Below, one piece after another: positions 57,035 through 64,000 of a stretch of DNA of 64,000 bases. The first letter of the stretch is position 1. Each line of letters opens with the position of its first letter. The DNA is from Nitrosomonas mobilis (GTDB lineage Bacteria; Pseudomonadota; Gammaproteobacteria; Burkholderiales; Nitrosomonadaceae). A program made the position numbers and the translations under genes. Location of the stretch: assembly GCF_900103035.1 (NCBI RefSeq), contig NZ_FMWO01000032.1, forward strand, positions 59,889-123,888. Direction: 5' to 3'. Below the pieces are notes generated by a model. The model did not search any database and had not been told where the DNA came from. It saw only the letters and a program-made list of their open reading frames with translations.

Positions 57035-58367
57035 GTTGATGCGGTCCTTCTTCTATCTGTAATGGATTGGGTTTAGATTCTTGTAATCCTGGACTTGACA
57101 TTTTTGCAGTGGCTTCACGTAAACTAGATTCAGAATCAATCAGGAACTGAGCTGACGTGACAACTTCTTCGCCTTCTTTGAGCCCTTCCAGCACGATCAC
57201 TTTTCCACCAGACGCTATACCTGTGGTAATAGTGCGCGGCTCAAATTTCCCCGCACTACGTACAACCAGGACCTTGTCGCGCGTGCCTGAGCGGATGACT
57301 GCTTCGGACGGAATTATTAATGCGCTCATTTGCTTGCTTGCATAGATTGATACTTCAGCGAACATTTCAGGTTTCAATAACAACTCTGTATTATCAAACT
57401 CCAGACGTACTTTAATGGTTCTGGTTTTTGCCTCAGCGTAGGGGTAAATAAAAGCCAGGTGGCCTCTGAAAATACGTCCAGGGATTCCTGCCAGCTGCAT
57501 TTCAGCCAGATCGCCCTGTTTCACCCAAGGCAGCTCATTTTCATAGATGTCGGCATATACCCATATTTTGGATAAATCGGCAATCATGTAAATCTCAGTT
57601 TTTGGCGTCACATACTGGCCTTCACGGGCACCGATATTAACCACAATGCCAGAAGCCGGACTATGAATATGCAGGGTTTTGTGGATGTTATGGTCATGTG
57701 TCAGGTCGTGCAGTTGATGTTTCGGAACGTCCAGAAATCTTAGCCGCTTCCGCGAACTGCTTACCAGCTCTTCCGCGCCACGGCGAATATCTTCAATCGG
57801 ACTTTTTTCGAGGTTTTCTAGATTGTTTAAGGCAAGGATATATTCCTGTTGACTGACGACCAGTTGAGGCGAATAAATGCTCAATAAATCCTGGTTAAAT
57901 TTTACTTTCTCGCCGGTCTTGTCCACCCGCATGGTTTCAATCCATCCTTCTACTTTGGGATGCAGGCGCACGATGCGTTCTTCATCATAGTCCACGCGTC
58001 CAAGGGCGCGCACGATATGTGAAAGGATATCTTTCTTCACGATTGCGGTACGCACCCCTATGTTTTGTACCGTGACGGCATCAATCTTAACGGTGGCAGT
58101 CGGGCTGCCAGTTTCAGCATCGTCGGCGTAAACCGGCACATAGTCCATGCCCATTGAATCTTTTGCGGGAACAGGAGAAGTGGCCGATGGGTTCATCGGA
58201 TTACGGTAAAATAGCGGCTCCTTAGCTTTTTTTTCTGAATTGGTAGTCTGCCCAGCATCTTGCTGAGGCGGTAAGATATCTGGTTGTAGATAATGTCCAG
58301 CGAACCAGCCGCCGCTGATACCCACAATCAGCATTACAATAGCAGTGATTATTAATGCTTTACTCAT
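57027..58367 (-). CDS. cusB: RND periplasmic adaptor, CusB-like
   Basis: Membrane-fusion protein of 446 aa that links pump and outer-membrane channel. N-terminal membrane anchor, then a heavy-metal-binding segment YRNPMNP through KDSMGMDYVPVYAD (Met-rich, as in CusB-type proteins), a coiled-coil hairpin, lipoyl and beta-barrel domains. The C terminus ends in EEGPHQHD, which may also bind metal. Overlaps both neighbours by 8 bases. Confidence 0.93.
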   Translation of the reverse strand: MSKALIITAIVMLIVGISGGWFAGHYLQPDILPPQQDAGQTTNSEKKAKEPLFYRNPMNPSATSPVPAKDSMGMDYVPVYADDAETGSPTATVKIDAVTVQNIGVRTAIVKKDILSHIVRALGRVDYDEERIVRLHPKVEGWIETMRVDKTGEKVKFNQDLLSIYSPQLVVSQQEYILALNNLENLEKSPIEDIRRGAEELVSSSRKRLRFLDVPKHQLHDLTHDHNIHKTLHIHSPASGIVVNIGAREGQYVTPKTEIYMIADLSKIWVYADIYENELPWVKQGDLAEMQLAGIPGRIFRGHLAFIYPYAEAKTRTIKVRLEFDNTELLLKPEMFAEVSIYASKQMSALIIPSEAVIRSGTRDKVLVVRSAGKFEPRTITTGIASGGKVIVLEGLKEGEEVVTSAQFLIDSESSLREATAKMSSPGLQESKPNPLQIEEGPHQHD

Positions 58368-59694
58368 AAATTTCTTCCCCGCCCACGGCAGCAGTTAAAT
58401 TTGCTAAAGCCTGATTGGCCTCTGCAAAAGCGTTCCAATATTGCAGTTCATTATTTAATAAAGCGATCTGACTGCGAACAAGGTTAAGGAAGTCAACTTT
58501 ATTAACCTGATAGCCAACCAGCATGGAATCAACGGTTTGCTGTGCTTGAGGGATGATACCGGTTTTAAATAATGTCACTTGCTTCTTGGCACGTTGGAAA
58601 TCGCTGTGGCTTTGTGTGATCTGGGCGCGCACGCGATTCCATTCATCTTGTAATACATATTTTTGTTGCAACAATTCGCTGTTACGTTGATCAACTGCCT
58701 TGGCTTGTTTCCGATCTAAAAAGATCGGAACATTCATACTTAGATTCAGTGTTAAAAAATCTGCTCGATCAATACCCGCAGGACTGTCACGCCGGAATCC
58801 ATAAGAGGCCCCTAATGTAAAATCCGGGTAATAGTCTTTTTTAGCCAGATCCAGGCGAGCCTGCGCAGCATTAATGGATTCATGTTTCGATGCCAACAGG
58901 GCTCTGGAGTGCTCAGCCTGTTGGTACAATGCAGCTTCTGAAATAATATCAGGTAATTTTTCATCTATCTCGTCAGGCAATCTTACCGGCTGATTGGCGG
59001 CTTGATCCAGTAATGCGTTCAACTGCGCAACAGAATTACGCCGCGCGCCTTCCAGTCTGAGTTGCTGATCCAGCAGGCTGGACAACTCCAGTTGTGCCAG
59101 CAGAATATCTTGTTGCAATCCTTCACCGACCTCATATTTGGTGCGAGTGATTTGAATAAACTGTTTTAACAGTGCTTGGTTATTTTTCACGATCTGCAAG
59201 GCATGATCCAGGTAAAAAACTTGCCACCAAACCTGTTTGACGTTACTGAGTAACCACCATCGGGCTTCTGTTACATTTTGCAAGGCCGCTTCCGCCTCAA
59301 AAGTTGCTGCTGAACTACGTAATGCCAATTTACCTGGAAAAGGGATCGCTTGAGAAATAGCCGGTCCTATTTGTGTCATATCTACCTGAGCGGTATTGAA
59401 TGTATTCACTGGCAGAGCCCCGGCACTGAAGCTGACTACAGGATCAGGCAGGGTGCCTACTTGTGAGGGAATGGCGGCCATTGCCTGAGCGCGTGCCCGC
59501 ATTTGTGCCAGATCTGGATTATTTTGGATGGCTATTTCTGTTGCCGATTCAAGTGTTAAAAAATTATGATCTACTCCGGCAAAAGCGCTATTTACAAGTA
59601 GTAATAAACCTAAAGTAACACCGCTGTTTAGAAAAACAAAAAATGAAAACATAATATCGCGTGCTCTTAATTTAAAGCTTAAATTGAAGGACAC
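58360..59694 (-). CDS. cusC: Outer-membrane efflux channel, CusC/CzcC-like
   Basis: TolC-family channel protein of 444 aa with two outer-membrane efflux repeats (FLTLESATEIAIQNNPDLAQMRA near the start, SQIALLNNELQYWNAFAEANQALANL near the end). The GTG start at 59694 gives a signal peptide with a positively charged N-region (KLRAR) and cleavage after NSAFA. An ATG at 59652 is possible but lacks that charge. First gene of cusCBA; no regulator is adjacent. Confidence 0.9.
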   Translation of the reverse strand: MSFNLSFKLRARDIMFSFFVFLNSGVTLGLLLLVNSAFAGVDHNFLTLESATEIAIQNNPDLAQMRARAQAMAAIPSQVGTLPDPVVSFSAGALPVNTFNTAQVDMTQIGPAISQAIPFPGKLALRSSAATFEAEAALQNVTEARWWLLSNVKQVWWQVFYLDHALQIVKNNQALLKQFIQITRTKYEVGEGLQQDILLAQLELSSLLDQQLRLEGARRNSVAQLNALLDQAANQPVRLPDEIDEKLPDIISEAALYQQAEHSRALLASKHESINAAQARLDLAKKDYYPDFTLGASYGFRRDSPAGIDRADFLTLNLSMNVPIFLDRKQAKAVDQRNSELLQQKYVLQDEWNRVRAQITQSHSDFQRAKKQVTLFKTGIIPQAQQTVDSMLVGYQVNKVDFLNLVRSQIALLNNELQYWNAFAEANQALANLTAAVGGEEIYE

Positions 59695-59760
59695 TCTACT
59701 CTTGAATAGTGTATTACAAGATAAAAAATGTGTGCTTCTACCTAAACGAAAGAATCACAC

Positions 59761-60062
59761 ATGACATATTCACACCGCAGACACGACATATCAGACAAAA
59801 CACAGGCATTGCTTGAGCCTCACCTTCCGGAGCGTGACTTACCGCCGGATTTGGGACATTAGATTAGAGTAACACACATCGACGTTTCATCCGCTGGCGC
59901 GATAAAGGCATTTGGGAAAATGTTATTGTCACAAAAGGTATCTGAGCGGATTGCACGCAGGCTAGCCGCCTGCTTGAGGGATTAAGCGCAGATGGATCGC
60001 GACCATAATAGTGATGCCATTATTGCGCACGCTAAGAACCAAGAAATAGTTGTCGTTATATG
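59761..60062 (+). pseudogene. IS5-family transposase remnant
   Basis: MTYSHRRHDISDKTQALLEPHLPE, then RFIRWRDKGIWEN after stops, then SDAIIAHAKNQEIVVVI in a later frame. These are the N-terminal, middle and C-terminal pieces of an IS5 (IS427-group) transposase with large deletions. Confidence 0.75.
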
Positions 60063-60698
60063 GCTATGCTATTAGCCAGCAACTGTCTGAGAGAAAAAGT
60101 ATTCGTTGTAGTGCCTGGACTTGCGGTGCACATAATACGATCTCGTTTCGCTGGCGGCATCGCTTTTTGGCCAAGCCAGGCACGCATAAACCCGAGCATT
60201 TAAAAGGCATTGTAGAGGCCGACGAAGTTTTTTCGCGAACCCTTTAAGGGCATAAGCGGCATGGCATGATTCGCCCAGCCTATAAGCGTGGCACACCGGC
60301 ATCGGGAGAGGCTTGTCTCTGCAGAGCAGATCCCCGTATTGGTCTACCGTGATCGATCTGGCGGTACGTTTGACTATGTGGTTGAAAAAGATAATGCTAG
60401 ACATATCAGTTCTGCATTAAAACCCGTGTTAGCCAGTGATTGCTCCTGTATGCCGACAGCAGTAAAGCTATTAGCGCTGCCGCGAGAGGAATTGGCATTA
60501 CACATCCGCATCGCTTTCATGGTGTGGCAATATGTTACCTGCCCGGCTATCTCTTTCGAGGGGATAAGAAAAAATAGCCATTTTTGCGGTTTAGCGTCCT
60601 ATAGAAGACAGCATATCGGCCAAACCTCGATACCGTTTTGGACATATTTCTGTTTTGCCAAGCGCAAGTACCTGGAACAGCATTCAGATAAGAGCTAG
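60063..60698 (+). pseudogene. IS1595-family (ISXO2-type) transposase remnant
   Basis: Successive frames give FRWRHRFLAKPGTHKPEHLKG and IVEADEVF (catalytic Asp region), RPAYKRGTPAS, EQIPVLVYRDRSGGTFDYVV, HISSALKPVLASD, and VATCYLPGYLFRG-like residues. Several frameshifts and stops, so inactive. It abuts the IS5 remnant. Confidence 0.75.
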
Positions 60699-60714
60699 CG
60701 GCATCCAGTCATTT

Positions 60715-60753
60715 CTGAACTAACCGGCGCCAGCCGGTAGTAGTTCAGTTTTT
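60715..60753 (+). terminator. Rho-independent terminator-like hairpin
   Basis: CTGAACTA and TAGTTCAG flank ACCGGC/GCCGGT, forming a bulged stem followed by TTTTTA. It ends the IS1595 remnant region and lies just beyond the stop of the lipoprotein gene on the other strand. Confidence 0.7.
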
Positions 60754-60760
60754 ATGGGAT

Positions 60761-61105
60761 CTATTGAGCATTCTTGCCTTTGCTGAGGATTCTATGCATT
60801 TGTGCCAGTTCTTCAGCCTTCTCAGCAGATTTCGAATATCCTTCAGCTAAATCACGGCAATGCGCCATTAGGCCTAACTTATCCGTATAGAGTCCTCTTT
60901 CATCATAATTATCTGCCACCCGAGCCATAGCACGCATTTCCTCTGCCTCATTCCGAAGGGTGGCTGCTTTCTGTTCATACCATTTTACCAAGGCAGCATG
61001 ATCATGATTTTTGAGTAATTGGACGGGCGGGCCTGGTGTTGCACAACCGCTCATAATAACGACGACAGTCATGATCATCAACAGGAATTTTATTGTGTAG
61101 CTCAT
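60761..61105 (-). CDS. Small helical His/Cys lipoprotein
   Basis: 114 aa with a lipoprotein signal (MIMTVVVIMSGC). The mature part is helical: DHAALVKWYEQKAATLRNEAEEM, LMAHCRDLAEGYSKSAEKAEE and LAQMHRILS. It lines up with the exported protein at 52754-53113 (DHxxLxxxYExxA, AHCxxL, HRxxx). Both flank the cusCBA operon. Function unknown; metal-stress association is suggested only by position. Confidence 0.75.
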   Translation of the reverse strand: MSYTIKFLLMIMTVVVIMSGCATPGPPVQLLKNHDHAALVKWYEQKAATLRNEAEEMRAMARVADNYDERGLYTDKLGLMAHCRDLAEGYSKSAEKAEELAQMHRILSKGKNAQ

Positions 61106-61603
61106 ATGCCATCTCCTTTAAAGTATTTTTGATTGATGATACAAAGACGTAAGTTTAGTAAAACAAATACTTATCCTCCTTAATCCAAATTCTAAACCTC
61201 TCAATTATTCAGGGTATAGGAAAAATAAAGGCTATGTTAGCATTAGTTGTTGGTTCGCTGCAAATAAACACTAATTATCATTTGCAAACAGACCATTAGA
61301 ATAAAAATCAAATATTTATGCTTTATCGCAAATTCATCAGCTTAGCGATGGGCCTAAGCTGCTTATCACAGAAATTTGGCTGTAAGGCACGAAATTGAAT
61401 TTTTCTCGTCCAAAAACCTGTCAAGTGTTTTTTTAAATATTTTTGGGGGGCAAGTAGTTACATTTTAAATTAAATCTAAGACTCCCAAATTTAGGCACAA
61501 AAATCCACCGAATTTTAGGAGTTAAGAAACAGATATTTTCATTTATATTCATAACATTAGAAATATTGTCTTGGCCGCCTTCCGCCCTTCATAAGGCTAG
61601 ACC
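61106..61603. other. Non-coding, AT-rich stretch
   Basis: About 500 bases with T-rich and A-rich runs. No gene, RNA or repeat recognised. Confidence 0.5.
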
Positions 61604-62365
61604 CTATAATGAGAAAGCCTGGTGACATTTCAGCATGACCATTTCGCGCAGCACGGTTTCTTCAGCGCTAAAAACCTCGACTGCCTGCGGATCAAACTGA
61701 CTTCCCGCCATGCGCAGTATTTCCGCTTTGGCGACATCAAACGAATCGCCTTTACGATAAGGCCTGTCAGAAGTTATTGCATCCAAGGTATCGATTACCA
61801 TAAACAGGCGAGCACCAAAAGGAATATGATTGCCACTTAGTCCTTTTGGATAACCTGAGCCATCATAACGTTCCTCATGACAGAGAATGATATTTGCAGC
61901 ATCTGTCATACTGGGTATTTGCGAAATGAGGTGGAAGCCTTTTTCGGGGTGTGTCCGCATCTCGGTCCATTCAGATGCTGTCAACGGACCGGGTTTCAAT
62001 AAAATGGTATCGGGAATACCAATTTTACCAATGTCGTGCAGCAAAGCTCCCCAGTAAATTTGCTGCAATACATTTGGATCGGCGGTGAACCGACGCGCAA
62101 GTACCAGTGTATGACAAGCGACACGCTTGGAGTGCAAGCCGGTTTCGTGTTCTCTAAGATCCAGTGCGCTCACCAACGTTTCTGCCAGGAGGTTAAACAT
62201 ATCTTCCTGTCTAGCGCAGGTATCTCTAGTTTTGAGAAAACAATGTTCAGAACAATATGCATCACTCCCAGAAGTATAGGGTCGTTTTGCAATCAGGCTT
62301 CCACAATGCCGGCAATGGACTTCGAGCTGCCGTCCTGTTTCGTCTATTTGATCATTGTTTACCAT
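61604..62365 (-). CDS. HD-GYP cyclic-di-GMP phosphodiesterase with zinc ribbon
   Basis: 253 aa. N-terminal four-Cys module (Cys18, Cys21, Cys38, Cys42), then an HD-GYP domain: HETGLHSKRV, His110-Asp111 in HDIGKIGIPD, THPEKG, and HEERYDGSGYP (163-173). All catalytic motifs are present, so it should hydrolyse c-di-GMP. There is no response-regulator or membrane domain. MITE copy C starts 3 bases upstream of the start codon, so the promoter lies in or beyond that repeat. Confidence 0.9.
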   Translation of the reverse strand: MVNNDQIDETGRQLEVHCRHCGSLIAKRPYTSGSDAYCSEHCFLKTRDTCARQEDMFNLLAETLVSALDLREHETGLHSKRVACHTLVLARRFTADPNVLQQIYWGALLHDIGKIGIPDTILLKPGPLTASEWTEMRTHPEKGFHLISQIPSMTDAANIILCHEERYDGSGYPKGLSGNHIPFGARLFMVIDTLDAITSDRPYRKGDSFDVAKAEILRMAGSQFDPQAVEVFSAEETVLREMVMLKCHQAFSL

Positions 62366-62367
62366 AC

Positions 62368-62480
62368 GGGCACCTCTAAAAATTCAGAGCTCTAAGCAAG
62401 ATTAGGCGCGAATAAAAAATATTGACGCAGCATATAGTTGATATGTAAGGAAACATTTTTTATGAGTAACGAAGTATTGG
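62368..62480. repeat. MITE-like repeat, copy C (truncated)
   Basis: GGGCACCTCTAAAAATTCAG, then about 95 more bases matching copy B in reverse orientation up to AGTAACGAAGTATTG at about 62480, where similarity ends abruptly. The other terminal end is missing. Confidence 0.8.
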
Positions 62481-62481
62481 C

Positions 62482-62710
62482 CAGGGTGCCACGACATCGA
62501 TAGGGAAAGATTTTTCTGCAACCAGGCTTAATAGCTGAACCAGTGTCCGCACCGTCGAGCGAATCTGCATCTACAGCTCCGTGCGTTTCTGCTACCACAA
62601 GTTGTTCACACTCCGGAAGCCGTTTCAGATTGTGAAACAAAGGCTCGATGTCCCAGGCGTGTTTTCTGGGTTGTTCATACGATTTATCGTAACTGCTCGC
62701 CCCCTTTAAA
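62482..62710 (-). pseudogene. C-terminal fragment of a DDE transposase
   Basis: One frame reads WDIEPLFHNLKR. A second continues GFRSVNNLW, MQIRSTVRTLVQLLSLVAE and FPIDVVAPW, with stops between. This is the typical ending of a DDE transposase (IEPLFHNLKRWWxxxxLWQQ, WMQIRSTxxxLxQLL). The family is not assigned. It joins directly to the truncated MITE. Confidence 0.6.
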
Positions 62711-62719
62711 AATAATCGA

Positions 62720-62767
62720 AATAACGGCTCATCCGGCAAGTACGCACTTGCCGGATGAGCCGTTATT
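62720..62767. terminator. Perfect 22-bp-stem hairpin
   Basis: AATAACGGCTCATCCGGCAAGT is followed by ACGC and its exact reverse complement. It lies immediately downstream of the IS66-type transposase and could be its terminator or part of the element end. Confidence 0.7.
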
Positions 62768-62784
62768 AATTTCTTCAAAGGTAA

Positions 62785-64000
62785 CTACTCACCCCATACT
62801 TTATGAGCTTCACCGGCCAACGCTATTTGAATAGCGACAAGTGGGTTATATCCCTTGTTGGCCATGGATTGCAGATAGCTTGAAATTCGGCAATAGGCAT
62901 GTGCGTATTCGCTGACTCTAAAACAACCCGAGACCTTTTGTTTGACCTTTGACATTCTCAGGTCACGCTCTGCTCGGTTATTAGTAAACGATACATGCGG
63001 GTTTTTCGCAAACAGCAGCACGGCTGCTTCATGAATTTTGAGTCTTTCCCAAAGATTGTGCGCATCAGATTTGGCTAGTTTACCGCGCTTGCCACTGGAT
63101 TTGGGTGGAATGACGGGCAGTTCTTTTTTGCCATGCGTCAAGATATTCCGGTAACGTTTTTGTAGATTGGCGAACGCTTTATCGCTTAGGCGCTTTTCCG
63201 TGCTTTGGGAGACTTCTTTGCAGGTCTCCTGTAACATGCGCTTCATATTGCATGCCCAGGCATAGTCATGCGTATCAACAATAAAAGTCAGTTCACGCAA
63301 CAAATGGGACCCGCACAGTCCATGACTGCAGTGAGGATACGATAAATAGGTTGGCCAGCAGTCATGAATAATGGCACCGCCATAGCGTGGAATGATGTTA
63401 ATCACTTCGACCGCCGTTTTGCCTCGGTTCCGGTGCAAAAACTTGAGAGTGAGGTCATTCGACGAATAGACATGAATCCAGTAGTTCTTCATGTCAACCC
63501 GGAAAGACGTTTCATCGACATTGATCGCAGGTGAATGGAGTATCTTCTCCGTAGTTTGCTGCTCCCAGTTTGCCAGCGCCTGATGAAGACGAAGGACAAA
63601 CTTTAACAAAGTGGCTTCAGCAATTACGGTGCCTATCATCGATTTCACCAGCTTCTGCACCCGGTTCAGGGCCACCATCTGACCGATCAGCAAGTTAATC
63701 ACAAAAGCCTTCAAGCCATCGCCATATTGTAACGGGCCGTGCATGTCCGGCGGGAAGACTCCTTTCACCGTACTATCACAGGCCGGGCAGCGTTTGATTT
63801 CAGCATCCACATGATCAATGACTTTCTCAAATACGATATCGATCCTGGTGCGCCTTTCATGATCGACACAAGGAACACCACTCAGGTCTTGTGCGCAGAC
63901 CTCACAAGTGAGGACGGGAGAAATCGTCACGATTTCATTAACGCGCATATTGCCGGCTTGATCCTTGTTCTCACTTTTGCCTTTGCCATTACTTCCGGGG
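62785..64000 (-). CDS. IS66-family transposase TnpC (5' end beyond window)
   Basis: At least 387 aa, frame open to the window edge. It has the IS66 zinc finger (CPACDSTVKGVFP), QYGDGLKAFVINLLIGQMV, catalytic INVDETSFRVD, HDCWPTYLSY and CGSHLLREL, and the Glu in NNRAERDLRM. Intact over the visible part. The first visible ATG (63948) is not the real start, because the frame continues upstream with GSNGKGKSENKDQAG, the linker expected before the finger. Confidence 0.92.
   Translation of the reverse strand, partial: PGSNGKGKSENKDQAGNMRVNEIVTISPVLTCEVCAQDLSGVPCVDHERRTRIDIVFEKVIDHVDAEIKRCPACDSTVKGVFPPDMHGPLQYGDGLKAFVINLLIGQMVALNRVQKLVKSMIGTVIAEATLLKFVLRLHQALANWEQQTTEKILHSPAINVDETSFRVDMKNYWIHVYSSNDLTLKFLHRNRGKTAVEVINIIPRYGGAIIHDCWPTYLSYPHCSHGLCGSHLLRELTFIVDTHDYAWACNMKRMLQETCKEVSQSTEKRLSDKAFANLQKRYRNILTHGKKELPVIPPKSSGKRGKLAKSDAHNLWERLKIHEAAVLLFAKNPHVSFTNNRAERDLRMSKVKQKVSGCFRVSEYAHAYCRISSYLQSMANKGYNPLVAIQIALAGEAHKVWGE

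Noticed and set aside
62392..62778. A 128-codon frame on the minus strand
   Set aside because: It runs through a transposase remnant and the MITE end, so its product is a chance join.

Overview
The window looks like chromosomal DNA of a betaproteobacterium, most likely a Nitrosomonas-like member of the Nitrosomonadaceae. This is an inference from gene style and neighbourhood (HtpX, MlaA, HemL, ThiE/ThiD, rubredoxin, GloA, PpiC/YciI, RadA) and from the density of decayed IS elements. No rRNA and no ammonia-oxidation gene is present. Most of the window is ordinary housekeeping DNA, broken up by three accessory regions.

Region by region. 0-15.8 kb: a two-domain multicopper oxidase, a small RTX protein, a TPR/LicD-like/cytidylyltransferase fusion, Dgt, two exported ankyrin proteins, a Sel1 lipoprotein, YgfZ, TatD, QueD, a radical SAM protein, an XRE regulator, a hydrolase, YceI, a membrane protein, RadA and RfbC. 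15.9-19.8 kb: tRNA-Ser(CGA), then a degraded stretch (ATPase, VapC-like and PepSY-like remnants) around a large exported protein of unknown function. 19.8-28.4 kb: an 8.56 kb integrative element inserted in the 3' end of tRNA-Ser(GGA). It carries a tyrosine integrase, an AlpA-like protein, a Toprim primase, a RepA-like helicase, two iteron-like repeat families, an HEAGH metallopeptidase-like protein and several unknowns. 28.7-39.5 kb: housekeeping genes (M16 peptidase, Alr, PpiC, YciI, rubredoxin reductase, HtpX, MlaA, HemL-ThiE-ThiD, rubredoxin, GloA).

39.7-50.1 kb: a type I-C CRISPR-Cas locus, cas3-cas5c-cas8c-cas7-cas4-cas1-cas2, followed by an array of 25 uniform 37-nt repeats plus a truncated terminal one. 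Two things are odd. An antisense ParE-type toxin-antitoxin module, with the toxin frameshifted, sits between cas7 and cas4. In addition, cas4 carries a one-base frameshift just after its first cluster cysteine. Effector genes, cas1 and cas2 read as intact. A short palindromic repeat and part of a MITE-like sequence occupy the cas3-cas5 junction.

50.2-64 kb: pyruvate kinase, then an IS-rich region holding a complete CusCBA-type copper/silver efflux operon. The operon is flanked by two related small exported helical proteins with conserved His and Cys positions, and by the 3' remnant of a second cusA. The window ends with an HD-GYP phosphodiesterase and an IS66-type transposase cut by the window edge. 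A dispersed MITE-like repeat with GGGCACCTCTAAAAA-type ends occurs in three main copies, upstream of dgt, upstream of radA's neighbour gene, and upstream of the HD-GYP gene.
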